Assembly: GCA_007695045.1 (NCBI GenBank)
Contig: REEP01000026.1
Span: 1 to 33,101 of the forward strand
DNA from: Rhodospirillales bacterium
GTDB taxonomy: Bacteria > Pseudomonadota > Alphaproteobacteria > Rhodospirillales > Defluviicoccaceae
DNA length: 33,101 nt
Direction: 5' to 3'
Part shown: positions 7,483 through 16,335 of the stretch, piece by piece
How the letters are laid out: the number at the start of each line of letters is the position of its first letter
Position numbering within the stretch: position 1 is the first letter of the stretch
The notes under the pieces: model-generated
Told to the model about the DNA's origin: nothing
The model's database searches: none
What the model saw: only the letters and a program-made list of their open reading frames with translations
Made by a program: the position numbers and the translations under genes

Positions 7483-8937
7483 TCAGCCGACGCTGCCCTC
7501 GAGGCTGATACCCACCAGCTTCTGCGCCTCCACCGCGAACTCCATGGGAAGTTGCTGCAGCACCTCCCGGCAGAAACCGTTCACCACCAGAGCCACCGCG
7601 GTCTCCTCGGGAATGCCCCGCTGGCGGCAGTAGAACAGCTGGTCATCGCTGATTTTCGAGGTGGTCGCCTCGTGCTCCACGGTGGCCGTGCGGTTGCGGC
7701 TCTCGATGTAGGGAACGGTATGGGCACCGCAGGTGCCGCCGATCAACAGCGAATCGCACTGGGTGTGATTGCGCGCGCCCGCGGCCCGCGGCCCCATGCG
7801 CACCAGCCCGCGGTAGGTCTGATCGGCATGGCCGGCAGAAATGCCCTTGGAGACGATGCGCGAGCGGGTGTTGCGGCCGAGATGGATCATCTTGGTGCCG
7901 GTATCCGCCTGCTGCCGGTTGTTGGTGATCGCAATGGAGAAGAACTCCCCAACGGAATAGTCACCCTGGAGGATGCAGCTGGGGTACTTCCAGGTGATCG
8001 CCGAGCCGGTTTCAACCTGGGTCCAGGATATCTTGGAGTGGTGTCCGCGGCAGGCGCCCCGCTTGGTCACGAAGTTGTAGATGCCGCCGCGCCCTTCGGC
8101 GTCGCCGGGATACCAGTTCTGCACGGTAGAATACTTGATCTCCGCCTCGTCAAGCGCGATCAGTTCGACCACCGCGGCGTGCAGCTGGTTTTCGTCGCGC
8201 ATCGGCGCGGTGCAGCCTTCGAGGTAGCTGACGTAGGACCCTGCGTCCGCGATGATCAGGGTCCGCTCGAACTGCCCCGTATTTTTCGCATTGATCCGAA
8301 AATAGGTGGAGAGTTCCATCGGGCACCGGACGCCCGGCGGGATATACACGAACGTGCCGTCGGTGAATACCGCCGAGTTGAGCGTGGCGTGCTTGTTATC
8401 GGTGTAGGGTACAACGCTCCCCATATACTTGCGAACGAGTTCCGGGTGGGTCTCGACCGCTTCCGATATGGAGCAGAACACCACACCATGTTCGGCCAGC
8501 TGCTTGCGAAAGGTCGTCGCCACCGAGACGCTGTCGAACACCGCGTCGACCGCGACGCCGGACAGCTTCTCCTGCTCGTGCAGGGGGATGCCGAGCTTCT
8601 CGTAGGTACGGCGCAGTTCCGGGTCCACCTCGTCCAGGCTTTTCGGCCCGTCCTTCGTCTTCGGCGCGGAATAGTAATACGAGTCCTGATAGTCGATCGG
8701 CGGGAACGATACCTTGGCCCATTTGGGCTCCGGCATGCTGAGCCAATGCCGATAGGCGCGCAACCGCCAGTCCAACAGCCAACCCGGTTCATTCTTTTTC
8801 GCCGAGATGAAGCGGATCGTGCCCTCGTTCAGTCCCTTCGGCGCCGTTTCGCTCTCGATATCGGTCACGAACCCGTACTTGTAGGTCCCGGTGACGGAGC
8901 GCACCGTCTCGATCGCCGTATTCATTGCTGCGTCCAT
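7483..8937 (-). CDS. sufB: Fe-S scaffold subunit SufB
   Basis: The roughly 484-residue protein contains the SufB hallmarks: [18 protein letters not shown] near the N-terminus, a middle region with [64 protein letters not shown] with the Cys that receives sulfur in this family, the [18 protein letters not shown] stretch, and the C-terminal [30 protein letters not shown]. It is the main scaffold on which the cluster forms with SufC and SufD. The ATG at 8937 has a GGTGG about 5 bases upstream. GTG 8946 and ATG 8925 are alternative starts. Confidence 0.96.
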   Translation of the reverse strand: MDAAMNTAIETVRSVTGTYKYGFVTDIESETAPKGLNEGTIRFISAKKNEPGWLLDWRLRAYRHWLSMPEPKWAKVSFPPIDYQDSYYYSAPKTKDGPKSLDEVDPELRRTYEKLGIPLHEQEKLSGVAVDAVFDSVSVATTFRKQLAEHGVVFCSISEAVETHPELVRKYMGSVVPYTDNKHATLNSAVFTDGTFVYIPPGVRCPMELSTYFRINAKNTGQFERTLIIADAGSYVSYLEGCTAPMRDENQLHAAVVELIALDEAEIKYSTVQNWYPGDAEGRGGIYNFVTKRGACRGHHSKISWTQVETGSAITWKYPSCILQGDYSVGEFFSIAITNNRQQADTGTKMIHLGRNTRSRIVSKGISAGHADQTYRGLVRMGPRAAGARNHTQCDSLLIGGTCGAHTVPYIESRNRTATVEHEATTSKISDDQLFYCRQRGIPEETAVALVVNGFCREVLQQLPMEFAVEAQKLVGISLEGSVG

Positions 8938-8988
8938 CGCTACCACCGTTTGGTTTTGATCGTATCCGAACTCGCCATGAACCCTGGA

Positions 8989-9456
8989 TCAGCCGGCTTG
9001 GCGGTGGGGCACCGCATCCCGCGGCGGGTCGTCCTGGAAAGACCACAACTCCGGCGCCGGCGCCGCCAGGTCGTGCAGGGAGACCGCCTCCAGGGCGCGT
9101 TGCACCGCCCGGTTGATGGTCTGCCAGCCCCGCCTGGTGGGACAGATCACCGAGACCTCACAAGCGTCCGGCCCGTGTTCCAGGCATTGCGTCAAGGCAA
9201 CCGGCCCGTCCACCGCCCCGATGATATCGGCCACCGAAATGTGCCGCGGGCTCCGCGCCAGCCGGAAGCCGCCCCGGGCCCCCCGCTGGGCCACCAGCAG
9301 ACCAGCCCGGGCCATCGCCGACAGGACCTTGCTGACGGTGGGAAGCGGCAGCTGGGTCGCATCCGACAATGCCTGGGCAGAGTGTACGTCGTCCCTGGAC
9401 GCCGCCATCTGACTCATCAGCAGCACACCATAATCCGCCAGTCGGCTCAGCCGCAT
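8989..9456 (-). CDS. Rrf2-family SUF operon regulator (IscR-like)
   Basis: The 155-residue Rrf2 protein opens with MRLSRLADYGVLLMSQMA and the winged-helix recognition region LPLPTVSKVLSAMARAGLLVAQRGARGGFRLARSP. Three cysteines follow in QCLEHGPDACEVSVICP (spacing C-x7-C-x5-C), the expected ligands for a [2Fe-2S] sensing cluster. It is most like the regulator that heads suf operons and should adjust suf transcription to Fe-S status. ATG 9456 is preferred over the adjacent ATG 9459 because GAGG lies 5 bases upstream. It is followed by sufB after 51 bases, so it is probably the first gene of the operon and self-regulated. Confidence 0.92.
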   Translation of the reverse strand: MRLSRLADYGVLLMSQMAASRDDVHSAQALSDATQLPLPTVSKVLSAMARAGLLVAQRGARGGFRLARSPRHISVADIIGAVDGPVALTQCLEHGPDACEVSVICPTRRGWQTINRAVQRALEAVSLHDLAAPAPELWSFQDDPPRDAVPHRQAG

Positions 9457-9504
9457 CATTGCCTCGGCACCCGGTCCTCAATCACGACCAATTCAGTCCG
9501 ATTT

Positions 9505-9533
9505 CATATAGCGGCTGGGCGCGGTCGTTGCAA
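9505..9533 (-). promoter_or_regulatory. candidate promoter of the suf operon
   Basis: On the minus strand, TTGCAA (9528-9533) and TATATG (9505-9510) are spaced by exactly 17 bases. Each matches the sigma-70 consensus at 4 of 6 positions. The transcript would start about 40 bases upstream of the Rrf2 gene. Any Rrf2 binding site should lie around here, but I cannot identify one with confidence. A short inverted repeat (TGAAA-ACGA-TTTCA, 9586-9599) lies further upstream. Confidence 0.4.
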
Positions 9534-9704
9534 CGCCGAAACATGCGTCCGGTGGCCGGCGTTCCCGTCGCCTGAAAGGCCCCAATGAAAACGATTTCAC
9601 TTGCAGCCTCGCCGCCATTGCATGATAGATTGTTTTCAAACTTCAGCCGCGTCCGGTAAGCTAGCGCCGGGGTCGAGTTGAAGGCATTCACAAGGAATAC
9701 CGGC

Positions 9705-10250
9705 GTGAACGAACGGCCGGTTGTAACGACAGGCGCCATATCCTCGGCCGGCGGCCCCACAAGGTCGCCGGCCGGTCTTGCTTGCTGCGCCTTGTTCTCC
9801 ACGCTGTCGCCTCAGCGTCTGGCCGATCTCGAAAGTCGCAGCCGCTGTGTCAGCTTCCCACCCGGTGGCTTGATCGTGGACCCGTGTACCCCCGGTCCGC
9901 ACGGCGTCTACGTGGTGCTGGTCGGCGCGGTGGCCGTAGCGGCGGCCACGCCGCACGGAAGCGAGGTCACCCTGGCAGAACTGGCGGCAGGCGCCCACTT
10001 CGGCGAGTTCGCGGCCATCGGCGGACAGTCCGGATCGGTGCTCGTTCGAGCCCGCACGGCGGCCGTCCTCGCCGAGATCCCGCCGGAGGTGTTTCGCCTT
10101 TTGCTGCGGGACGAGCCTACGGTAGCGCTCAGGCTAATGGAGCGGCTGGTTGCCTTGGTGCGGGGGCTGGATGCCCGGATCGTGCTGCTTCAGGACGGCC
10201 ACGACCAAGCTGGCCGGCTGCATCGCGAATTGATGCTGGCAATCCTTTGA
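9705..10250 (+). CDS. Stand-alone cyclic-nucleotide-binding-fold protein
   Basis: The 181-residue protein has one CNBD/cupin-like domain: ALFSTLSPQRLADLESRSRCVSFPPGGLIVD, GVYVVLVGAVAVAA, and the phosphate-cassette region LAAGAHFGEFAAIGGQSGSVLVRARTAAVLAEIPPEVF, then a helix (RLMERLVALVRGLDARI). It lacks the C-terminal HTH of Crp/Fnr regulators, so it is not a typical DNA-binding regulator. The Arg that normally contacts the cyclic-nucleotide phosphate (RSAT-like) appears to be Gly, so cAMP binding is doubtful. GTG 9705 is chosen because AAGGA lies 8 bases upstream; a TTG at 9678 would add nine residues. It diverges from the suf operon; no function is assigned. Confidence 0.7.
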   Translation: MNERPVVTTGAISSAGGPTRSPAGLACCALFSTLSPQRLADLESRSRCVSFPPGGLIVDPCTPGPHGVYVVLVGAVAVAAATPHGSEVTLAELAAGAHFGEFAAIGGQSGSVLVRARTAAVLAEIPPEVFRLLLRDEPTVALRLMERLVALVRGLDARIVLLQDGHDQAGRLHRELMLAIL

Positions 10251-10253
10251 GCC

Positions 10254-10270
10254 TTAAGCCTTCGGCTTAA
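10254..10270. terminator. hairpin between convergent genes
   Basis: A perfect 7-bp stem, TTAAGCC (10254-10260) and GGCTTAA (10264-10270) with loop TTC, lies exactly where the CNBD gene and the lrp-type gene converge; it includes the lrp stop codon. There is no T-run on either side, so termination is plausible but unproven. Confidence 0.35.
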
Positions 10271-10785
10271 TCGGCGCCGCCTTCGCCGTCCGCGAGGATC
10301 GGCACACCCGGGCGGTGTTTTGCGCTGCGGATCGACAACGCCGATTTGACGTGGCTGACATTGGGCGCGACCGTCAGCCGGGTGGTGAGAAACGCCTGAT
10401 AATCATCCCAGTCCCGGGCCACCACCTTGAGCAGGAAATCCGTCTCGCCCGCCAGCATGTGGCATTCCCGCACCTCGGGCCAGGTTTCCATCAAGTGCTC
10501 GAAGGCTTCCAGGTCGGGCTCCGCCTGGCTCGACAGGCCCACATGGGCGAAGACGGTCACGTTGAAGCCGAGCAGCTTGGGATCGAGATCGGCGTGATAG
10601 CCGCGGATGTAGCCGGCCTCTTCCAGCGCGCGCACGCGCCTGAGGCAGGGCGGTGCGGAGATGCCCGCCCGCCGGGCCAATTCCACGTTGGTTATGCGTC
10701 CGTCGACCTGGAGGTCGTGCAGGATGCGTTGATCGATCCTGTCGAGCTTCACCCGGCGCGGATTGTTCCGTTCATCTTTGTCCAT
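10267..10785 (-). CDS. Lrp/AsnC-family transcriptional regulator
   Basis: The 172-residue protein has the AsnC-type HTH LDRIDQRILHDLQVDGRITNVELARRAGISAPPCLRRVRALEEAGYIRGYHADLDPKLLG, followed by the RAM ligand-binding and oligomerisation domain (VTVFAHVGLSSQ..., VRECHMLAGETDFLLKVVARDWDDYQAFL). The ATG at 10785 gives the usual short lead (MDKDERNNPRRVK) before the HTH. It diverges from trxB across 190 bases. The same lrp / trxB / lsrB-type order occurs in rhizobia and other alphaproteobacteria, which suggests a conserved block. The effector amino acid and targets are unknown. Confidence 0.93.
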   Translation of the reverse strand: MDKDERNNPRRVKLDRIDQRILHDLQVDGRITNVELARRAGISAPPCLRRVRALEEAGYIRGYHADLDPKLLGFNVTVFAHVGLSSQAEPDLEAFEHLMETWPEVRECHMLAGETDFLLKVVARDWDDYQAFLTTRLTVAPNVSHVKSALSIRSAKHRPGVPILADGEGGAD

Positions 10786-10975
10786 GGCTGACGCAACGTT
10801 ATTCCAACCGCGCGATCCTGCCAAGGACAGAGACGAGTCCGACCGGCGCTTTTCGCCACCCGTTCGGGCGTCCTTGCGCGGGGCGACCGCGCCTCATATG
10901 CTGCACGTGCGTAAAAATGAGCTCGCGGCCGGCAACGGTTTCCGGCTTTTGTCCCCTGGGCGAGAGGTCACGGCA

Positions 10976-11938
10976 ATGAACAACGCCAGCAAGGTGTTGA
11001 TCCTGGGCTCCGGGCCTGCCGGCTGTACGGCGGCGATCTATGCGGCCCGGGCCAACCTGGAGCCGATCCTGGTGCGCGGCCTGCAGCCGGGCGGCCAGCT
11101 CACCATCACCACCGATGTGGAGAACTACCCTGGCTTTGCCGAAGCGATCCAGGGGCCGTGGCTGATGGAGCAGATGGAAGCCCAGGCGGCGCACGTGGGC
11201 ACCCGGATGCAGGACGACACCATCGTTGAGGTGGATCTCGGCGTCCGCCCGTTCCGGGTGGTCGGTGATTCGGGCGCGACCTACAGCGGTGACACCCTGG
11301 TCATCTGCACCGGGGCATCCGCCCGATGGCTTGGTCTGGCCAGTGAGGCGGCTTTCCAGGGGTTCGGCGTTTCGGCCTGTGCCACCTGCGACGGCTTCTT
11401 CTTTCGCGGCCAGGAGGTCGCCGTCGTAGGCGGTGGCAACACCGCCGCCGAGGAAGCGCTGTTCCTGACCAACTTCGCCAGCCGGGTCACCATCGTCCAC
11501 CGCCGCGACAGCCTGAGAGCCGAAAAAATCCTGCAGGACCGCGTGTTCCGCAATCCGAAGATCCGCCTGCTGTGGGACACCGTCGTCGACGAGGTGCTGG
11601 GCAGCGACGGGCCGCCGCCGGCGGTGACGGGCCTCCGGGTCCGCAACGTCAAAACCCAGGCCCTCGAGGACGTTCCCGTCAGCGGCGTGTTCATCGCCAT
11701 CGGCCACAACCCGAATACGGAACTGTTCCAAGGTCAGCTGGCCATGGATTCGGAAGGGTACATCGTCACCCGGCCGGACAGCACCGCGACCTCGGTGCCC
11801 GGCGTGTTTGCCGCCGGCGATGTTCAGGACAAGGTGTTCCGACAAGCGGTCACGGCCGCGGGTACCGGCTGCATGGCGGCGCTGGAGGCTGAACGGCTTT
11901 TGGCCCTGCACGAAGACGCGGCCGCAGCCGCCGAATAA
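10976..11938 (+). CDS. trxB: Thioredoxin reductase
   Basis: The 320-residue flavoprotein has an FAD-binding GSGPAGCTAAIYAARANL at residues 11-28, GGQLTITTDVENYPGF typical of bacterial TrxB, the redox-active CATC (Cys135 and Cys138), an NADPH-binding VVGGGNTAAEEALFLTN, and the C-terminal GVFAAGDVQDKVFRQAVTAAGTGCMAA. It reduces thioredoxin with NADPH in the cytoplasm. ATG 10976 has GAGAGG 8 bases upstream and aligns with normal TrxB starts; the 71 codons open upstream are not part of the gene. Neighbouring lrp-type and lsrB-type genes match known alphaproteobacterial synteny. Confidence 0.96.
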   Translation: MNNASKVLILGSGPAGCTAAIYAARANLEPILVRGLQPGGQLTITTDVENYPGFAEAIQGPWLMEQMEAQAAHVGTRMQDDTIVEVDLGVRPFRVVGDSGATYSGDTLVICTGASARWLGLASEAAFQGFGVSACATCDGFFFRGQEVAVVGGGNTAAEEALFLTNFASRVTIVHRRDSLRAEKILQDRVFRNPKIRLLWDTVVDEVLGSDGPPPAVTGLRVRNVKTQALEDVPVSGVFIAIGHNPNTELFQGQLAMDSEGYIVTRPDSTATSVPGVFAAGDVQDKVFRQAVTAAGTGCMAALEAERLLALHEDAAAAAE

Positions 11939-12039
11939 GCCGGCAGACCGGACCGGCGCGGGCTATCCGGCGAGGGGGCCGGGCGTTTGCGCGGCGATGC
12001 GGCGCTGGTGGGATTGGGGGGGCCGACAAGGCGGTCCGT

Positions 12040-12936
12040 ATGAACGATATGGATTGGGATAAGCTTCGGGTTTTCCACGCCGTGGCCGAGGCCGGCAGCT
12101 TCACGCGTGCCGGCGAGACGCTCAACCTGAGCCAGTCGGCCGTGAGCCGTCAGGTCAGCGGCCTGGAGGAAACCCTGCAGGTGCCGCTGTTTCATCGCCA
12201 CGCCCGCGGCCTGATGCTGACGGAGCAAGGGGAGATTCTGCTCAAGACGGTTCGGGAAATCTTCACCAAGCTGAAAACCGCGGAAGCGCGCCTGGTGGAG
12301 AGCCGGGAACGGGCGCAGGGCCCGCTCAAACTCACCACCACGGTCGCGTTCGGGTCGGTCTGGCTCGCCCCCCGGCTCAAGGAGTTCCTGGAAGACCATC
12401 CCGAGATCGAGGTGTCGCTGGTGCTCACCGATGACGAACTGGATCTCTCCATGCGCCAAGCCGACGTCGCCATCCGGATGACGCCGCCGACGCAGTCGGA
12501 TCTGATCCAGCGCCGCGTGATGTCCCTGCGCTACCATGTTTTCGCCGCGCCGTCATACTTGCAAAAGCATGGCATGCCCAAGCGGCCCGAGGACCTGGAT
12601 CGTCATCGCCTGGTGGTGTTCGGCGACGACGCACGGCCGCCGGTACCGGGACTCAACTGGCTGCTGGAGGCGGGCATCACCGGCCGCCGCCGCAAGGCGT
12701 TCCTCCGCGTCAACAGCACCTACGCGATCTTCCGGGCGGTGCAGAGCGGCATCGGGATCGGCGCCCTGCCGCACTACCTCAACAACGAGGCCGGAAATCT
12801 CGTGGAAATCCTGCCGGAGCTGCGCGGGCCGGTGCTGGACGTCTATTTCGTCTATCCGGAGGAGCTGCGTCATTCCAACCGGATCGCGGTGTTTCGCGAA
12901 TTCATCCTCCGCCAGATGGAGGATCTGCTTGCGTAA
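12040..12936 (+). CDS. lsrB: LysR-family regulator, LsrB/VtlR-like
   Basis: The 298-residue LysR protein has the N-terminal HTH WDKLRVFHAVAEAGSFTRAGETLNLSQSAVSRQVSGLEETL, then a LysR substrate domain with VLTDDELDLSMRQADVAIRM, LNWLLEAG and a C-terminal VYFVYPEELRHSNRIAVFREFI. DELDLSMRxADVAIR and FVYPEE resemble LsrB of Sinorhizobium and VtlR of Brucella, regulators of redox, envelope and symbiosis or virulence functions, and lsrB also follows trxB there. The symbol is therefore by resemblance and synteny. The protein contains no cysteine, so it cannot act as a thiol switch itself. ATG 12040 is used; ATG 12049 (MDWDKL) is an alternative. Confidence 0.85.
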   Translation: MNDMDWDKLRVFHAVAEAGSFTRAGETLNLSQSAVSRQVSGLEETLQVPLFHRHARGLMLTEQGEILLKTVREIFTKLKTAEARLVESRERAQGPLKLTTTVAFGSVWLAPRLKEFLEDHPEIEVSLVLTDDELDLSMRQADVAIRMTPPTQSDLIQRRVMSLRYHVFAAPSYLQKHGMPKRPEDLDRHRLVVFGDDARPPVPGLNWLLEAGITGRRRKAFLRVNSTYAIFRAVQSGIGIGALPHYLNNEAGNLVEILPELRGPVLDVYFVYPEELRHSNRIAVFREFILRQMEDLLA

Positions 12937-12972
12937 CCTCTGCGGACGGGGTGCATCTGTCGGCTGATGAGA

Positions 12973-13047
12973 TGGTGGGCGCGCGTGGGATCGAACCACG
13001 GACCCCCGCCGTGTGAAGACGGTGCTCTCCCGCTGAGCTACGCGCCC
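12973..13047 (-). tRNA. tRNA-Val (anticodon CAC)
   Basis: The minus strand folds into a complete cloverleaf: acceptor GGGCGCG/CGCGCCC, D-arm GCTC..GAGC, anticodon stem CCGTC/GGCGG with loop TTCACAC (anticodon CAC, reads GUG), and T-arm CGTGG-TTCGATC-CCACG. The discriminator A is followed by an encoded CCA (12973-12975). The length is 75 bases including CCA. No integrase gene or repeat of the tRNA end is visible nearby. Confidence 0.96.
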
Positions 13048-13171
13048 ATCCCGATCATGACCGGACCGGCATTAAAGAGATGCTACCGGCCGGCGTCAAG
13101 GCATCCGCAAGCTGCCGGCGCGGCGCTGTGGCCATTCGCAAACGGCCAGCGCTGACCGGCCGCGCACCCGA

Positions 13172-13354
13172 CTACGCTTCCGGCCCGTCGCCGATCCAGT
13201 CCGCGACCATGAACCGCGCTTCCTTCGGGGCCACTTGCGGATAGCGGCAGCGCAAAACCGTCACCGCCGCCTCGAACGCGGACGGATCGGGCTGGCCACG
13301 ACGGCGAAGCTCTGTATAGGCACGCAGGGAAGCCTCACGCGCGTCATCAGGCAT
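13172..13354 (-). CDS. Small hypothetical protein
   Basis: This 60-residue protein starts [20 protein letters not shown] and ends with a [20 protein letters not shown] segment. It is predicted soluble and mostly helical, with no signal peptide or membrane segment. ATG 13354 has AAGGA 9 bases upstream, better than the ATG at 13372. It has the feel of a small conserved alphaproteobacterial protein, but I cannot name a family. It is oriented like the tRNA-Val gene and separate from msrB. Function unknown. Confidence 0.55.
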   Translation of the reverse strand: MPDDAREASLRAYTELRRRGQPDPSAFEAAVTVLRCRYPQVAPKEARFMVADWIGDGPEA

Positions 13355-13753
13355 GGGAAGGTTCCTTCGCATCGGCCCGGTCCCGCGGGTCGGCCTGTTC
13401 CTGGGTCTTATCGGATGATAACCGTAAGGAATTTATGGTCTCTGTCAAGTGGCTTTGAGATCGGGTCGCATCTTTGCTGGCCCATCGCGAACGAGTGCTT
13501 CGCATGGCGGGCCCAGGTCGCGGTCCGAGCGCTGGGAGATGCCATGGGTGTTGGCTTTCCGGATGATTGCGGCGAGTGTCTTGCCGCTTCGCCTCCCCTG
13601 CGCGCACCAAGCCAACCTTCACGGCTCCTCCACCATTCCAGGAGAGGAGTTTCCGGACCGACCGCCCGTCCGACCGGCATCGCGCCGCTGCGGCGCTTGA
13701 AAGCGCGCGTCGGGCGGAACATGTCAAAGTCCGGGTTGGACGGGAGTTGTGCG
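13355..13753. other. intergenic region upstream of msrB
   Basis: About 400 bases lie between the divergent small hypothetical gene and msrB. Open frames here on both strands lack recognisable domains and look like shadows. I see no RNA gene or clear promoter. Confidence 0.5.
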
Positions 13754-14164
13754 ATGGCCAATCGAATCGAGAAGTCCGAAGCGGCGTGGCGTGCCGAGTT
13801 GACGCCGGAGCAATATGCCGTATGCCGCCAGAAAGGTACCGAGCCCGCCTTCACCGGCGCCTACTGGAACACCAAGACCCCGGGCACGTATCTTTGTGCC
13901 TGCTGCGGGCAGGAACTGTTCGGGTCCGACGCCAAGTACGATTCGGGCACCGGCTGGCCGAGTTTCTGGCAACCGGTCGATCGCGACCGCGTCGCGACCG
14001 AGGTCGACAGCAGCTTCGGCATGATCCGGACGGAGGTGCATTGCAGCCGCTGCGGCGCTCACCTCGGCCACGTGTTCCCGGACGGACCCGCGCCCACCGG
14101 CGAACGCTATTGCATCAACTCGGTGTCATTGACGCTCCGCCCAACGGGTCCGGCCAAGGACTGA
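13754..14164 (+). CDS. msrB: Peptide-methionine (R)-S-oxide reductase MsrB
   Basis: The 136-residue enzyme reduces methionine-R-sulfoxide in proteins. It has two zinc-binding CxxC pairs (CACCGQELF and [10 protein letters not shown]), the conserved [14 protein letters not shown] and [22 protein letters not shown], where the Cys in RYCIN is catalytic. ATG 13754 has GGGAG 7 bases upstream; an ATG at 13721 would add eleven residues. It depends on thioredoxin, so the nearby trxB is functionally related, though about 1.8 kb separates the two genes. No signal peptide is seen, so it should be cytoplasmic. Confidence 0.95.
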   Translation: MANRIEKSEAAWRAELTPEQYAVCRQKGTEPAFTGAYWNTKTPGTYLCACCGQELFGSDAKYDSGTGWPSFWQPVDRDRVATEVDSSFGMIRTEVHCSRCGAHLGHVFPDGPAPTGERYCINSVSLTLRPTGPAKD

Positions 14165-14189
14165 AACGCCCGTCGCCCGCCACACCCGG

Positions 14190-15008
14190 TCAGACGATCA
14201 GGGCACCCTCGGCAAAGAAGGGATACGGCCCGTCGTAGGCACCGATCACGCTGGTGTGGCTGGTGATGCCGTCGCCGGTCCAGAGATGCAGTTGGATCGC
14301 CGGCGGCTCCAGCACGAAGGCCGGCGGTCCCTTGGGACGCAGGTCGAGGGTCACTTGGTGGCTGGTGCTGGGACAGATACTGGCCAGCGTCCCGGCATAG
14401 CGACGCTCCACCGCGCGGTGCACGTGGCCGCAGATGACCCGCTCCACATTCACGTGGTTGCCGATGATCGCCGCCAGATCGGTCATCCCTTCCAGCAGGC
14501 CGATCTCGTCCATGTGCAGGATGCCGGTGCGGAATGGCGGGTGGTGCATCATCACCACCGTCGGCGCGTCCGGAGCCTCGGCCAGCGTATCGGCAAGCCA
14601 ACGCAGGCGATCGGCGCACAGCGCGCCATGCCCCGCCTCCGGCACCAGGGTATCGAGCCCGATCAGCCGGACCGGACCATCTGCCACCACGTACTGAAGG
14701 AACGGACCTTCCTCGGGCAGATACCCCATGCCCCGAAACGCCCGCCGCAGAGCAGCGCGATCGTCGTGGTTGCCCGGAATCACCAGCACAGGTTGGGGGA
14801 GCGGTGCCAGCAACGCCTTCAACACCTCGTATTCCGCGTCCAGGCCGCAGTCCACCAAGTCACCGGTGGCGACGATCACGTCGGGCTGCGGCTCCAGCGC
14901 CAGAAGGTGGCGGACACACGCTTTCAGCGCGGCCGTGGTGTCCACCTTGCCGTAAGCGAGGCGCTCACCGGCCGTGATGTGAAGATCCGAGATTTGCGCA
15001 ATCAACAT
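14190..15008 (-). CDS. Calcineurin-like phosphodiesterase (CpdA/GpdQ type)
   Basis: The 272-residue metallophosphoesterase has all five metal-site motifs: ISDLH (residues 6-10), ATGDLVD, IPGNHDD, MMHHPPF and CGHVHRA. The spacing fits class III cyclic-nucleotide phosphodiesterases (CpdA) and GpdQ-like glycerophosphodiesterases; substrate choice cannot be settled from sequence. It should be cytoplasmic (no signal peptide) and needs two divalent metals. ATG 15008 has GGGAGG about 8 bases upstream. It lies 256 bases downstream of the lacI-type gene in the same orientation, so co-transcription is uncertain. Confidence 0.9.
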   Translation of the reverse strand: MLIAQISDLHITAGERLAYGKVDTTAALKACVRHLLALEPQPDVIVATGDLVDCGLDAEYEVLKALLAPLPQPVLVIPGNHDDRAALRRAFRGMGYLPEEGPFLQYVVADGPVRLIGLDTLVPEAGHGALCADRLRWLADTLAEAPDAPTVVMMHHPPFRTGILHMDEIGLLEGMTDLAAIIGNHVNVERVICGHVHRAVERRYAGTLASICPSTSHQVTLDLRPKGPPAFVLEPPAIQLHLWTGDGITSHTSVIGAYDGPYPFFAEGALIV

Positions 15009-15264
15009 ATGGCCTGCCTCCCACGCTCAGGATCGTTTTTTTGGTTATCGTCCAACAACACGCCGCCAACGCCTTCAACGCGGCGAATCACGCCCGGCCG
15101 CGGCGATCGGGCCGCGCCATCGAACCCATCGGGATCGGACCGGATCAAGCTGTTAGAAAAATAAGGAAGGATGAAAGGCCAAGTCCCGGAAAAATACCCT
15201 TCACCCGCGTCCGATGTTGTCAGCGGGCGGCTCCGGACAACGGACCTGCCACGGCACTCGGGCT

Positions 15265-16335
15265 TCAGCAGAGCGGGACTTGGCGTTGCGGCGCCGGGTG
15301 CCCTTCCGGTGCGGGCGCGTTGGACAATCGGGGCGGCAGGCCGGCCGATTCACCGGCGCGAAGTCGATAGGGCAGAAAGTCGGTTCCCTCGGTCACGCGG
15401 CCTGCGATGGCATTGAGAAGCCGGCGGCACCCGGCCACGCCGATCTCACGCCGCGGCTGATCGATGGTGGTCAGGCTCGGCACCACCAGGGACGCCACGG
15501 CAATGCCGTCGAAGCCGACCACCGCCACATCGTCCGGGACCGCAAGCCCAAGATCGTGCAAGCCGCGGAGGGCGGTGAGAGCCAGCATGTCGTTGGAGCA
15601 CACCAGCGCGGTCGGCGCATCCTTGCCGGTGAACAGGCCGGCAAGCCGGCCGGCCAGCGGCGCCATGTCGAAACTGATTTCCACCAGGGAGCATGCCGGC
15701 AGCCTGGCCTCCTCCAGGGCCTGGTTGAACCCTTCGAACCGCTGGCGGGATCGGTCGGAGGCATGGAACGATCCGGCCACCATGGCGAGGCGACGATGGC
15801 CGAGACCGATCAGGTGGCGCACCAGGTCCGCCACCGCTTGTCGGTTGTCCACCGTCACCGCCGGCCGGTGGCTGTGGTCCGGCTGATTGAACAGAAGGAC
15901 ATACGGCATGCCCTCGGCCTCGAGCATATCCAGAAGCCGGCTGTTCCCGGCATCGGCCACGGTCAGCAGCAGCCCCTCCACCCGGTGCGACAGCAGCGAT
16001 TCCGCGATGCTTCCTTCGCTCGCGGGGTCATAGTCCGTGGTCGCGACGACAATGGAGTAACCCGCGCGCCGGGCCTCGTCCTCGATCCCTTGAACGGTGT
16101 CCGCGAAGACCGGATTGGCGAGCGACGGCATCATTACGCCGATTGTCCGGGTGTTGGCGGTCTTCAGTTGCCGGCCGATGACATTGGGACGGAAGCCGAG
16201 GTCGCGCATCGCTTGGCGCACGCGGTCGAGCGTCTCCGGCCGGACTCTCGCAGCACAATTGATGGCGCGGGACACGGTTGCGACCGAAACACCGGCAAGC
16301 TCGGCCACCTGACGAATAGTCGCTGGCGGTCGCAT
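15265..16335 (-). CDS. LacI/GalR-family transcriptional regulator
   Basis: The 356-residue regulator has an N-terminal LacI HTH (ATIRQVAELAGVSVATVSRAINCAARVRPETLDRVRQAMRDLGFRPN) and hinge, then a periplasmic-binding-protein-like effector domain (TIGVMMPSLANPVFADTVQGIEDEARRAGY, VEGLLLTVADAG, ALVCSNDMLALTALRGLHDLGLAVPDDVAVVGFDGI). It probably responds to a sugar or related metabolite; the ligand is unknown. ATG 16335 is used; GTG 16341 would add two residues. It diverges from the dihydroorotase gene over 142 bases. No sugar-uptake genes adjoin, so its target is probably elsewhere, or the downstream phosphodiesterase. Confidence 0.93.
   Translation of the reverse strand: MRPPATIRQVAELAGVSVATVSRAINCAARVRPETLDRVRQAMRDLGFRPNVIGRQLKTANTRTIGVMMPSLANPVFADTVQGIEDEARRAGYSIVVATTDYDPASEGSIAESLLSHRVEGLLLTVADAGNSRLLDMLEAEGMPYVLLFNQPDHSHRPAVTVDNRQAVADLVRHLIGLGHRRLAMVAGSFHASDRSRQRFEGFNQALEEARLPACSLVEISFDMAPLAGRLAGLFTGKDAPTALVCSNDMLALTALRGLHDLGLAVPDDVAVVGFDGIAVASLVVPSLTTIDQPRREIGVAGCRRLLNAIAGRVTEGTDFLPYRLRAGESAGLPPRLSNAPAPEGHPAPQRQVPLC

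Noticed and set aside
7447-9588. A 713-residue plus-strand frame opposite sufB and the Rrf2 gene
   Set aside because: It is entirely antisense to strong genes, with a biased composition typical of GC-rich shadow frames and no recognisable domain.
12973-13047. tRNA-Val as an attachment site of an integrated element
   Set aside because: No integrase gene and no repeated tRNA 3' end were found on either side.
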